Part shown: one piece after another, positions 9,702-18,338 of the stretch
How the letters are laid out: every line of letters starts with the position of its first letter
Position numbering within the stretch: position 1 is the first letter of the stretch
NCBI GenBank assembly: GCA_021795355.1
Contig: JAJYPL010000002.1
Location: 24,389 to 88,388, forward strand
Direction of reading: 5' to 3'
Source: a bacterium
GTDB lineage: Bacteria > SZUA-79 > Acidulodesulfobacterales > Acidulodesulfobacteraceae
Length of the DNA: 64,000 bases
The notes under the pieces: model-generated
Database searches by the model: none
Seen by the model: the letters and a program-made list of their open reading frames with translations, nothing else
Told to the model about the DNA's origin: nothing
Translations under genes and position numbers: made by a program

Positions 9702-9811
9702 ATATTTATTATTTCCCTTATTTTTTTTAACGGTTAATTTGAAATTATGTTTTACCCGACCGTCTTCCGTTAGTTTAATTTTAATATGCGCGGTTATTAT
9801 TTCACCGGATG

Positions 9812-10621
9812 CTATTTGTTGTTTATGCGGGATATTATATCCGCGGCGACTTCTTCTATAGATTTATCGGTAATATCTATAATATATGCGTTTAATTTAG
9901 CGTATATAGACATTGAATGGGCAAGTTCTTTTTCTATAGATTCTTTCGATACGTAATCCTGTGAAAGACCCAGTCCCATCCTTTTCAACCTTTCTTTTCT
10001 TAAATTTGAAATTCTTCCGGCGTCGGAAATCAAACCGAATATTTTGCTCCTTGGAACTTTAAATACCGTATCGTCTATAATCTGAGAATCTATTATGGGA
10101 ATATTAGCCGCTTTAAATCCTCTTTGGGCAAGAAAAAGACAAAGCGGGGTCTTGGACGTTCTAGATATACCCAGTATAAGGGCATCCGCTTCCAAAACTT
10201 CGTCTATCCTCTGTCCGTCGTCGTGTTTAACGGCATATTCCAAGGCATCTATTCTTTTAAAATACTCGTCGTTAACCCTGTGAATTAAACCGGGCTTTCT
10301 TTCGGGAGAAAGATTAAGGATATTCGCTATAGAATTAAGTACCGGGCCTATTATATCGATACTAACGATGCCTTTTTCCGCAGATTCCTGAAGCATAATA
10401 TTTCTCAACCCGTCTTTAACTAAAGTGAAAATAACCAATGCTTTTTTTTCTGCGGCTTCCGTTATTATTTCCCTTAACTTCAATTCCGAATCTATCAATA
10501 AGAAACGTTTAAGGCGAACCTCAGGAATAGAAAACTGCGATATAGCCGCCCTTGCAACTTTTTCCGCGGTTTCGCCGGTAGAATCGGATACTACGAAGAC
10601 ATGAAAATTTTTATCGTTCAT
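9812..10621 (-). CDS. ppsR: Pyruvate,phosphate dikinase / PEP synthase regulatory protein
   Basis: DUF299-family bifunctional kinase/pyrophosphorylase that inactivates PEP synthase or pyruvate,phosphate dikinase by ADP-dependent threonine phosphorylation and reverses it with Pi. The N-terminal VSDSTGETAEKVARA and the P-loop-like GISRTSKTP (residues 151-159) are diagnostic. The 269 aa are full length. Its target enzyme is not in the window, so PpsA and PPDK cannot be distinguished. It is flanked by tldE and a rhodanese gene on the same strand; the 110-bp gap after it shows no clear signal. Confidence 0.93.
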   Translation of the reverse strand: MNDKNFHVFVVSDSTGETAEKVARAAISQFSIPEVRLKRFLLIDSELKLREIITEAAEKKALVIFTLVKDGLRNIMLQESAEKGIVSIDIIGPVLNSIANILNLSPERKPGLIHRVNDEYFKRIDALEYAVKHDDGQRIDEVLEADALILGISRTSKTPLCLFLAQRGFKAANIPIIDSQIIDDTVFKVPRSKIFGLISDAGRISNLRKERLKRMGLGLSQDYVSKESIEKELAHSMSIYAKLNAYIIDITDKSIEEVAADIISRINNK

Positions 10622-10655
10622 TGTTCCGCCTAATAAAAAAATATTATAATTTAAT

Positions 10656-11027
10656 TTATATATGGGTTTTTAATCCCATTTTTTTCCATAAAAGCATTCC
10701 GCCTTTAAGGTTGTGAACCTTATTAAACCCGTGCCTTTTGAGCATAGTGCATGCGGAATAGCTCCTGGCGCCGCTGTGGCATACCGCAATTATATCTTTA
10801 TCTTTATGATTCTCTAGTTCTTGAATTTTGAGCGGCAAAAGCCTTATGGGAATCAAGCGAGAATTTTCTATATGCCCCAAATTTCCGTTATATTCATTCG
10901 GTTCTCTTACGTCTATTACCAGCGTATTTTTACTTTCTTTATCTTCCGATAATTTTTTAAATGCCTCATCGGGAGTTATCTGGCTGACATCGCCAAACAA
11001 TCCTTCTCTTTTAAAAATATTAAACAT
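10656..11027 (-). CDS. Single-domain rhodanese-like protein
   Basis: Likely cytoplasmic sulfurtransferase, moving sulfane sulfur via a persulfidated cysteine. The active-site loop CHSGAR places the catalytic Cys at residue 83; VIDVREPNEYNGNLGHIENSRLIPI and the C-terminal LKGGMLLWKKMGL are the usual rhodanese landmarks. The length (123 aa) is that of a single domain with a short N-terminal extension. No signal peptide is visible. It lies 34 bp upstream of ppsR; acceptor and donor are unknown. Confidence 0.93.
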   Translation of the reverse strand: MFNIFKREGLFGDVSQITPDEAFKKLSEDKESKNTLVIDVREPNEYNGNLGHIENSRLIPIRLLPLKIQELENHKDKDIIAVCHSGARSYSACTMLKRHGFNKVHNLKGGMLLWKKMGLKTHI

Positions 11028-11094
11028 CTCTTTTTTTATTCCCCCCTTTTATAATTTACGTCCTCATTATTATAATATATAGTTTACGGTTTGT

Positions 11095-11802
11095 CTATAT
11101 TTTCAACATTACGGCTGTTTCGTCGCAATCCGGAAATTTTACGCAGTTTATACAGTCGCTCCATATCTTATGGGGCAGTTCCGACTTGTCTATAACGTTA
11201 AAACCGGATTTTTGAAAAAATTGCGGTTTGTAAGTTAAGGCAAATATATTGGTTATTTTAAAAAATTTAGCCTCTTCTATGCATTTTTTTATAAGTTCCG
11301 TCCCGATAAGTTTCCTTGTATAAGGCCTTTTTACGGCTAACGATCTGATTTCCGCCAGATTTTCCCATACGATGGCAAGCGCGCATGCCCCTATAACTTC
11401 AGGTTCGCAGCCAGAAGAGCCTTTTTCGCTATAATTTCCGTTTAAATTTTCATTGCCGGTTTCGGTTTCGCATTCTATCTCGGCAATATAAAAATCTCTA
11501 AGATGAGTATATATATCGCTCATTGAACGCGGAAGCATCTCGCCGGCTTTTGAATATTCCGAAAAAAGTTTATAAAGCGATTTAACGTCGCACATAAGCG
11601 CTTTTCTCAGGACTACTTTTACGGTTTTAACGCCTTTGCCGGCAACGCCTTCTTTATCTATTTTTTTGTTTTTACCGCGCCCGCCTTTGCTTTTAACGGT
11701 TAGGACTTCTTCCGCTTCGGTCTCCATCTCTATTTCTATTTCGGTAGGATAAAAAATAGCCCCTCCGCCTTTTTCATATCTTTGTCTGCCTGTTTTATAC
11801 AT
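11095..11802 (-). CDS. Short-form N-acetylglutamate synthase-like GNAT acetyltransferase
   Basis: GNAT acetyltransferase resembling the short ArgA-type enzymes that make N-acetylglutamate, the first arginine intermediate. VVLRKALMCDVKSLYKLF opens the domain at about residue 62; IRSLAVKRPYTRKLIGTELIKKC is the acetyl-CoA site; LPHKIWSDCINCVKFPDCDE is the cysteine-containing tail typical of this subgroup. The first 60 residues are low-complexity and acidic/Lys-rich, so the true start could lie further inside. It begins 10 bp after recN. Since argJ is also present, the roles may overlap. Function is inferred from family resemblance. Confidence 0.75.
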   Translation of the reverse strand: MYKTGRQRYEKGGGAIFYPTEIEIEMETEAEEVLTVKSKGGRGKNKKIDKEGVAGKGVKTVKVVLRKALMCDVKSLYKLFSEYSKAGEMLPRSMSDIYTHLRDFYIAEIECETETGNENLNGNYSEKGSSGCEPEVIGACALAIVWENLAEIRSLAVKRPYTRKLIGTELIKKCIEEAKFFKITNIFALTYKPQFFQKSGFNVIDKSELPHKIWSDCINCVKFPDCDETAVMLKI

Positions 11803-11812
11803 ATCTTTTTAT

Positions 11813-13519
11813 TTAGAACCGCCCCCTGTTTTTTAAAATTTCCTCGGCATGCATTAAAGCCGCTTCTCCTTTTGAATCGCCCGACAGCATTCTTGCCGTT
11901 TCGGTTATTCTCTCTCTTGCGTTAAGCTCTTTTATTCTCGTATATGTTTTTCCGCTTATTACTTCTTTATAAACAAAAAAATGCCTGTCGGCGAACGAAG
12001 ATACCTGAGCGAGGTGCGTTATAAGTATTATCTGATTTGCTTCAGATATAGATTTAAGCGCCGAACCTACAAAATTAGCTACGCCGCCGCCGATTCCGGC
12101 ATCGATTTCGTCGAAAATAAAGGTTGCCGTATCTTTTCTTTTATTTAAAATTTTTAAAATACATAAACTTATGCGTGAAAGTTCGCCTCCCGAAGCAACT
12201 TTGGAGAGCGCCCTAGGTTCTTCTCCCGGATTTGCGGAAAACATAAAAATGCAGTCGTCCAATCCGGTTTCCGAAAAACTTTTCTCAGAATCGGTTTTAA
12301 CTATATTTATTTTAAAAACAGGTTTAATTTTCAAAAACAACAGTTCTTTTTCTATTTGTTTTTCCAGAATAGATGCGGATTTTATTCTTCTTTCATGCAA
12401 TTCTTCGGACACCCTCAAAAAATTTTCTTTAAGCTTTTCATATTCGCCGTCTATTTCGGAAATTCTTCTTTCAAGCTCCTCAATCCCGCCTAATTCCTGT
12501 TTTGCTTCATCGTATAGATTGAGAAGTTCTTCTAAACCGGAAACGTTATATTTATTTTCTATACCTATAACGGCATCTATTTTAAAGCGTATTTCGTTAA
12601 GTTTTTCTTCGTCGAATTCTAAAGCGGAATACTTTTCTAAAAATAAAAGAATATCTTCCACCTCTATTTTTGCCGTTTCGGCGTTTTTTAAGCCTTCCGT
12701 TTTTTTAAAAGCTGAATCTAATTCCGACAGTTTTGAAAGGTTGGAAATTAATAAAGCCAGATGCTTTAAAATCCCGTATTCATCGCCGTCTATTAAATCT
12801 ATGGAGTTTAAAATAAGTTCTTTTATAACGTTGGCGTTTTCTAACTTTTTCAGTTCTTGTTTTAAAATTTCTTCTTCGTCTGCGGATTTAATATTTAAAT
12901 TTTCGACGTCGTTTACTATGTAAGAATTTAAGGTTTTTATGCGCGATATGCCGTCTATTTTTTTTGTTATTTCTTCTTTTTCCGATAATATTTTTTTGAT
13001 TTCGTTATAAATCTTCTTAGTTTCTTTCAGCAAAGTTTCGCTGCCGGAGAAATCGTCCAAAAAAGCAAGCTGGCTTGCAGGGTCTATTAAAAATCTCCTG
13101 TCGTTCTGCCCGAATATTTTTAACAAATTTTCGCCGAATTTTTCTATCAAGTTTTTATTTATCGGCTCGCCGTTTATAAAATATCTGCTTTTACCGCTTT
13201 CCGTAAGCGCCCTTTTAAGGTTCAAATCGTCGGAACTTTCTAAGTCTATTAATCCTTCAACGTCTGATTCCGCAAATATCCCCTTTAAACCGTCCTTTAC
13301 GGACGCGTTTAAACCGAATACCGCCGTAACGTAACCTTCTTTTTCTCCAGTCCTTATAACGTCCAATCCTTTAGTTTTACCGAACAAAAAATTCAGGGAT
13401 TCGATTATTATGCTTTTTCCGGCTCCGGTTTCTCCGCTCAGCACGTTAAGGCCGCTGCAAAAATCTATTTCTAAAAAATCTATAGTGGCAAAATTTTTTA
13501 TTTTTATAGTTTTTAACAA
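11813..13519 (-). CDS. recN: DNA repair protein RecN
   Basis: SMC-like ATPase acting early in double-strand-break repair. The Walker A GETGAGKS is at residues 29-36, a long coiled coil occupies roughly 150-380, the signature VASGGELSRISL follows, and Walker B is FIFDEIDAGIGG. The 568 aa are normal length. The best start is TTG at 13519 with AGGG about 9-10 nt upstream; no nearby ATG fits. Palindromic repeat copy 2 lies 20 bp before the start. No operator like that of lexA was seen here. Confidence 0.96.
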   Translation of the reverse strand: MLKTIKIKNFATIDFLEIDFCSGLNVLSGETGAGKSIIIESLNFLFGKTKGLDVIRTGEKEGYVTAVFGLNASVKDGLKGIFAESDVEGLIDLESSDDLNLKRALTESGKSRYFINGEPINKNLIEKFGENLLKIFGQNDRRFLIDPASQLAFLDDFSGSETLLKETKKIYNEIKKILSEKEEITKKIDGISRIKTLNSYIVNDVENLNIKSADEEEILKQELKKLENANVIKELILNSIDLIDGDEYGILKHLALLISNLSKLSELDSAFKKTEGLKNAETAKIEVEDILLFLEKYSALEFDEEKLNEIRFKIDAVIGIENKYNVSGLEELLNLYDEAKQELGGIEELERRISEIDGEYEKLKENFLRVSEELHERRIKSASILEKQIEKELLFLKIKPVFKINIVKTDSEKSFSETGLDDCIFMFSANPGEEPRALSKVASGGELSRISLCILKILNKRKDTATFIFDEIDAGIGGGVANFVGSALKSISEANQIILITHLAQVSSFADRHFFVYKEVISGKTYTRIKELNARERITETARMLSGDSKGEAALMHAEEILKNRGRF

Positions 13520-13538
13520 TTTTTTAAACCCTATTCAA

Positions 13539-13576
13539 ATTTGTAACGGCGTCAGAATTGAATTCTGACGCCGTAT
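13539..13576 (+). repeat. 38-bp palindromic repeat, copy 2
   Basis: The palindrome at 13546-13574 has two perfect 14-bp arms (ACGGCGTCAGAATT) around a G. The arms differ from copy 3 at two positions on each side, and each change is matched by its partner, so pairing is preserved. The left flank ATTTGTA and right CCGTAT match the other copies. It fills most of the 64-bp gap between nadK (stop 13584) and recN (start 13519). Confidence 0.88.
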
Positions 13577-13583
13577 CTATAGA

Positions 13584-14438
13584 TCACCAGTTTAATTTTG
13601 TCCTTAATATATTCCAGTAATCGTTATCTAATGCCGAAGAAAGGTAAACCTTAGAAGGATGTTTTTTAATTATTATCTCGTCGTCGTTATTAAGTTTTAA
13701 ACCGTCTCTTCCGTCGGCGGAAATAAAAATATTTCTTTCCTGCGGCATAATTATTATTTTAAGTTCACAAGGATTTATTATTATAGGCCTGTTAGAGAGC
13801 GTATGGGGACATATAGGGGTTATAATAAAAGCGTTCATGTCCGGCTGTACTATAGGTCCTCCTGCAGACAAAGAATACGCGGTAGAACCTGTAGGAGTGG
13901 CGATAATAAGTCCGTCTGCCCTGTAATCGTTTAATCTTAAACCGTTTACTAAAACGGTTAAATTAATAACCCTGGCATGAATACTTTTTTCTCTTGCGAT
14001 AGCCGCTTCGTTTAACGCGACTAATTTTTCGATAGATTTGCCTTTCCTGAATACTTCGATGTCGATAGCCATTCTCGGTATAAATTCTAAAGTTCCGTCT
14101 AAAAATCTTTCTATAGCGTCTTTCTTTTTTCTCTCAGGAACTTCTACCAAGAAACCAAGCGTGCCGAAATCTATTCCTATAACCGGTACTTCGGAAAGTT
14201 TAGGAAAAATCTTTCCAAGCGTAATTAAAAGAGTTCCGTCTCCTCCGCAGACTACTACAAGTCCGACATTTTTAGTGTCGGAACTTTTAATATCCATACT
14301 GGGCTTAACTGTCGCTTCTATGCCGTTCTTTTTAAAAAGTCCGCATACATATTCTGCGGACTTTAACGCGGCTTCGGCGTCTTTTTTGTAAGAGACCAGA
14401 ACCCTCTTAATATTTTTATTGAAATCGGATGAAAACAT
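13584..14438 (-). CDS. nadK: NAD kinase
   Basis: ATP- or polyphosphate-dependent NAD kinase, the only source of NADP. The GGDG motif is at residues 65-68 (VVVCGGDGTLL), followed by the substrate-binding NEAAI and DGLIIATPTGSTAYSLSAGGPI. The 284 aa match the family. The ATG at 14438 has no strong ribosome-binding site and lies 15 bp after the aconitase stop, so it is probably read from the same transcript. Confidence 0.97.
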   Translation of the reverse strand: MFSSDFNKNIKRVLVSYKKDAEAALKSAEYVCGLFKKNGIEATVKPSMDIKSSDTKNVGLVVVCGGDGTLLITLGKIFPKLSEVPVIGIDFGTLGFLVEVPERKKKDAIERFLDGTLEFIPRMAIDIEVFRKGKSIEKLVALNEAAIAREKSIHARVINLTVLVNGLRLNDYRADGLIIATPTGSTAYSLSAGGPIVQPDMNAFIITPICPHTLSNRPIIINPCELKIIIMPQERNIFISADGRDGLKLNNDDEIIIKKHPSKVYLSSALDNDYWNILRTKLNW

Positions 14439-14453
14439 TAAATTATCGTGATA

Positions 14454-16388
14454 CTAATGCTTATGAAGAGCTTTCGTTTCATTGAGCAATCCGCCTTCTT
14501 TTATTATTTTAACCTGCCTGTCGGTTAAATTATACTTAAACTTATATTCGGCGTTTTCCCGGCTTTTATTTATAAAAGTAACCGGTTTACGCTCGTTTAA
14601 TTCTTTTAAAATATTCGGAGCGATAAGTTCGTCTCCCTGTTTTATTTTATCATAATCGGCAGGGTTTTCAAATATAAGGGGCAATATCCCGAAATTTATC
14701 AGATTTGCAAAATGTATTCTGGCAAAAGATTTGGCTATTACGGATTTAACTCCAAGATACATAGGCGCAAGCGCCGCATGCTCCCTGCTCGAACCCTGTC
14801 CGTAATTTTCGCCGCCTATTACGAAACCGCCTTTCTCCTTTAAGGCTCTTTCCGAAAAAGCCGGGTCCACCGTTTCAAATACATATTTAGATATCGCCGG
14901 TATATTTGAGCGAAGCGGAAGAATTTTAGAACCTGCCGGCATTATATGGTCGGTGGTTATATTATCTCCCACCTTGAGAAGAACCTTTCCCGACATGGAT
15001 TCCGCAAGTTTCTGCTGAACGGGAAGGGGCTGAATATTCGGTCCCCTGTAAACTTCGACCTCTTCCGGCTTAGTCGAAGGCTGAAGTATCATTGAATCGT
15101 CTATATCGAATTTTTCCGGCATTTTAATTTCAGGAGCCTTTCCAAGAGTTCTCGGGTCGGTAATATAGCCGGTAAGAGCCGAAGCAGCCGCAGTCTGCGG
15201 CGAAACAAGATAAATTTTTGCATCCTTAGTTCCGCTTCTGCCTTCGAAATTACGGTTAAAAGTCCTTAAAGAAACTGCGCCGGAACGCGGAGCCTGCCCC
15301 ATGCCTATGCATGGTCCGCAAGTCGATTCCAGTATCCTCGCTCCTGAAGCTATCAAATCCGCAAGAGCTCCGTTTTTTGCAATCATCTCAAAGACCTGCT
15401 TGGAGCCGGGTGAAATAACAAGACTGACGTCCGGATGCACTTTTTTGCCTTTCAGTATGCCGGCTACGGTCATTAAGTCGGCATAAGACGAATTAGTGCA
15501 GCTTCCTATGGCGGATTGATCCGCCTTTACGTCTTTTAATTCGCTTACTTTTACTACCTGGTCCGGCATGTGCGGTTTTGCCGCAAGCGGTTCAAGAGAA
15601 TTTAAATCAATTTCTATAACCTCGTCGTAAACGGCATCTTCGTCTGCGGAAAGAGGCGTATAATCCTGAATTCTTCCTTCGGCTTTTAAAAATTCCATAG
15701 TCTTTTCGTCGCTTGGAAAAACGGATGTAGTCGCTCCGAGTTCGGCGCCCATATTAGTAATAACGGCTCTTTCCGGAACGCTCAGCGTTTTTACGCCTTC
15801 GCCTCCGTATTCAAAAATTCTGCCTACGCCGCCTTTAACGGTCAGCCTTCTTAAAAGCTCTAAAATAACGTCTTTTGCCGAAACCCAATCCTGCAGTTTT
15901 CCGGAAAGCTTAACTAGAACGACTTTGGGAACGTTCATATAAAACGCTCCGCCGCCCATTGCAACGGCAACGTCGAGTCCGCCTGCGCCTATAGCTATCA
16001 TTCCTACTCCTCCGGCAGTCGGCGTATGGCTGTCGGAACCTAGAAGCGTCTTTCCCGGAATACCGAATCTTTCCAAATTAACCTGATGACATATTCCGTT
16101 TCCGGCTTTAGAATAAAATATTCCGTATTTTGCCGCTATCGTCTGCAAAAACCTGTGATCGTCGGCATTTTCAAAACCGGTTTGAAGAGTGTTATGGTCT
16201 ATATAGCTGACCGACAAATCGGTTTTTACCCTAGGCACGCCTATTGCTTCAAACTGCAGATATGCCATAGTTCCGGTAGCGTCCTGCGTAAGCGTCCTGT
16301 CGATTTTTAACGCAATTTCTTCTCCCTGTTTCAAATTTCCGCCGGCAAGATGCGAGCCTAAAATTTTGTAAGTTAAACTCTGTCCCAT
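14454..16388 (-). CDS. Aconitate hydratase, Aquifex-type short form
   Basis: Interconverts citrate and isocitrate in the TCA cycle with a [4Fe-4S] cluster. Cluster ligands are seen in GSCTNSS and in CGPCIG; LGSDSHTPTAGG and the swivel-domain GENYGQGSSREHAAL complete the aconitase signature. At 644 aa it is shorter than AcnA (about 890) and fits the short Aquifex-type group. The swivel domain is fused at the C-terminus (from about residue 465), so this is not the two-subunit isopropylmalate form. Some members of the wider family act on homologous substrates, so the exact substrate is inferred. Confidence 0.9.
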   Translation of the reverse strand: MGQSLTYKILGSHLAGGNLKQGEEIALKIDRTLTQDATGTMAYLQFEAIGVPRVKTDLSVSYIDHNTLQTGFENADDHRFLQTIAAKYGIFYSKAGNGICHQVNLERFGIPGKTLLGSDSHTPTAGGVGMIAIGAGGLDVAVAMGGGAFYMNVPKVVLVKLSGKLQDWVSAKDVILELLRRLTVKGGVGRIFEYGGEGVKTLSVPERAVITNMGAELGATTSVFPSDEKTMEFLKAEGRIQDYTPLSADEDAVYDEVIEIDLNSLEPLAAKPHMPDQVVKVSELKDVKADQSAIGSCTNSSYADLMTVAGILKGKKVHPDVSLVISPGSKQVFEMIAKNGALADLIASGARILESTCGPCIGMGQAPRSGAVSLRTFNRNFEGRSGTKDAKIYLVSPQTAAASALTGYITDPRTLGKAPEIKMPEKFDIDDSMILQPSTKPEEVEVYRGPNIQPLPVQQKLAESMSGKVLLKVGDNITTDHIMPAGSKILPLRSNIPAISKYVFETVDPAFSERALKEKGGFVIGGENYGQGSSREHAALAPMYLGVKSVIAKSFARIHFANLINFGILPLIFENPADYDKIKQGDELIAPNILKELNERKPVTFINKSRENAEYKFKYNLTDRQVKIIKEGGLLNETKALHKH

Positions 16389-16518
16389 AAATTAAATTTC
16401 TCCCGATTTATATTATTTATATTAATTTTTAATTGAATAATTTTAATATATTTTTTTAATAAAGTAAAATGATAATAAAGCCTTATAATCCGGCAGATAT
16501 TAAATGCGTTTACTATTT

Positions 16519-16541
16519 AAAAAAACGGCGAAGCCGTCTTT
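16519..16541 (-). terminator. Rho-independent terminator after glgA
   Basis: On the minus strand, ACGGC-TTC-GCCGT forms a short GC-rich hairpin extended by A-T pairs and followed by a run of seven T. It lies about 35 bp downstream of the glgA stop (16574), in the 185-bp gap before the aconitase gene, and would end the glycogen operon transcript. Confidence 0.8.
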
Positions 16542-16573
16542 ATCGGAGGGGGATAAACAGCGTAAATAAAATA

Positions 16574-18220
16574 TTATTTAATAATGTCATAATAAAGATC
16601 TTCATAAACTTTTGCGGAATCTTCCCATCCAAAATGTTTATTGGCGGAATTAATAACGATATCGCTCCATTCACGGTCCCCGCCTTTTTTTTTGCCGGCG
16701 GCTCTGCGACTTTCTTCGCCGCCTATTCCCGATGCATAAATATTATACAGCGACTTAAGAGCCCATGCAATTCCGTTAGAATCGGTATATTTAACAAGTA
16801 TTCCGGATGGATTCTTCGCATTCGGATTTGCAATATCGGAAACGGTATCATGAAGGCCGCCGGTATCGCCCGCCGCTATAACACAACCGTATCTCATGGC
16901 TATCATCTGCGATAATCCGCAAGGCTCGAACTTTGAAGGCATCACAAAAATATCGGATGCGGCATATATTTTATGGGAAAGAGCTTCGTCATATTTACCG
17001 GTCTGCGCAAAAACCTTGTCTTTGAAAACTTCCGCAAGGTAATTTGCCTTGCCTTCTATATAATCTTTGCCGCTTCCAAGTATAACGACTTGAAACGGAA
17101 AATCGTTCCAGTTAAAAAGTGCGTCTAAAAATTCGTTTATGCCTTTTTCCTCGGTAAGCCTGCTTACTACCCCTATAAGAGGAAGTGTTTTACCGTCTTT
17201 ATCCTTTTTTAAGGGCAAAGAAATTTCCGAAAAAAGAACCTTTTTATTGTTTAATTTAAATTTTTCCCATTCGCCGTAATCTTTAATTCCGTATCCGTCG
17301 TTTTTAATATTTAAATTATAACTTATAAATCTGTCGGTTTTCGGATTCCAGTAATCTAAATCTATACCGTTAAGTATCCCTCTTAGCCGTCCCGCATTGC
17401 GAAGATTTTTCAGCTCGCCGTCAAGCCCGAAGCCGAATCTGCTGTCCGTTATTTCTTGCGCATAAGTCGGGCTTACCGTAGTAACTATATCGGAAAGTTT
17501 AATCCCGCCTTTTAGGCTGTTTATAGTTCCGAAGTGTTCGTAAGCATCGGAGGAATTATATTTAAAATCGAGGCCTATATCGTAAAAATCGTCCATGCCG
17601 TAAACCCCTTGATAACCCAGGTTATGTATCGTAAACGCTATAGCCGGCCTTAATCCGTTTGCGCTTATGCGCCTGCTCAATTTAGCGCTTAAAATACCTT
17701 CGGCGGAACTGTTTAAGTTTACCGAAACTTTTTTATCTCCGAGCGTCTGCCTTATGACGGCGGGAACAAATCCTCCCGACCAGTCGTGAGCATGAACGAC
17801 CAACGGTATTCCAAGAATTTTCATTGCGTATGCCGTTCCGTGAGCAAGCATTGCATAACGCCACAGGTTGTCTTTATATGCGCAAACCCCTCCGTGCGTA
17901 CCGTAAACTTCCTCCCTGTTAAAAAAATGATTCTGCTCTATAAGAACGACGGGAATATCTCCCATGGCAAAACCGGTTTTAATTCCAAACTCAAAAGGAA
18001 TTTCCCCGAAATTTACTCTGCCTGCGGGATAAGTTTCCCTTATATCTAATAAATTTTTGGGAATTATATTTTTGTAATACGGAATTACCACCCGCACGTT
18101 AATGCCCGCCCTCGACAAAAATTTAGGAAGGCTGCCCATTACGTCGCCGAGACCTCCCGCTTTTACCAAAGGAGACATTTCCGCTCCGACAAACCATATT
18201 TCGTTATTAAATTCGCTCAT
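16574..18220 (-). CDS. glgA: Glycogen synthase (GT5, GlgA)
   Basis: Extends alpha-1,4-glucan from ADP- or UDP-glucose. The N-terminal KAGGLGDVMGSLP is the nucleotide-sugar/acceptor site of GT5; the C-terminal region has SRLTEEKGINEFLDAL and MPSKFEPCGLSQMIAMRYG. At 548 aa it is longer than the usual 470-490, with an apparent insertion around residues 165-195 and a long C-terminal tail. It is the last gene of the GH57 operon and is followed by a terminator. Donor sugar preference cannot be read from sequence. Confidence 0.95.
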   Translation of the reverse strand: MSEFNNEIWFVGAEMSPLVKAGGLGDVMGSLPKFLSRAGINVRVVIPYYKNIIPKNLLDIRETYPAGRVNFGEIPFEFGIKTGFAMGDIPVVLIEQNHFFNREEVYGTHGGVCAYKDNLWRYAMLAHGTAYAMKILGIPLVVHAHDWSGGFVPAVIRQTLGDKKVSVNLNSSAEGILSAKLSRRISANGLRPAIAFTIHNLGYQGVYGMDDFYDIGLDFKYNSSDAYEHFGTINSLKGGIKLSDIVTTVSPTYAQEITDSRFGFGLDGELKNLRNAGRLRGILNGIDLDYWNPKTDRFISYNLNIKNDGYGIKDYGEWEKFKLNNKKVLFSEISLPLKKDKDGKTLPLIGVVSRLTEEKGINEFLDALFNWNDFPFQVVILGSGKDYIEGKANYLAEVFKDKVFAQTGKYDEALSHKIYAASDIFVMPSKFEPCGLSQMIAMRYGCVIAAGDTGGLHDTVSDIANPNAKNPSGILVKYTDSNGIAWALKSLYNIYASGIGGEESRRAAGKKKGGDREWSDIVINSANKHFGWEDSAKVYEDLYYDIIK

Positions 18221-18252
18221 TTTTTAACCCGCTTTATTTGCATGCTTTTTTA

Positions 18253-18290
18253 ATACGGTGACAGAATTCAATTCTGTCACCGTCACAAAT
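18253..18290 (-). repeat. 38-bp palindromic repeat, copy 3 (inverted orientation)
   Basis: The palindrome at 18255-18283 has perfect 14-bp arms (ACGGTGACAGAATT) around one base. The directional flank ATTTGTG lies on the right here, so this copy is inverted relative to the other three. It occupies the 118-bp gap between the GH57 glucanotransferase stop (18339) and the glgA start (18220), i.e. inside an apparent operon. Confidence 0.88.
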
Positions 18291-18338
18291 CGATATAACA
18301 AAAGAAACATCTAAATATTTTCTATTACAGGATTAAGG

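Noticed and set aside
12171..12923. A 250-codon plus-strand frame within recN
   Set aside because: Antisense to the recN coiled coil; Ser/Phe-rich composition is the mirror of Lys/Glu codons.
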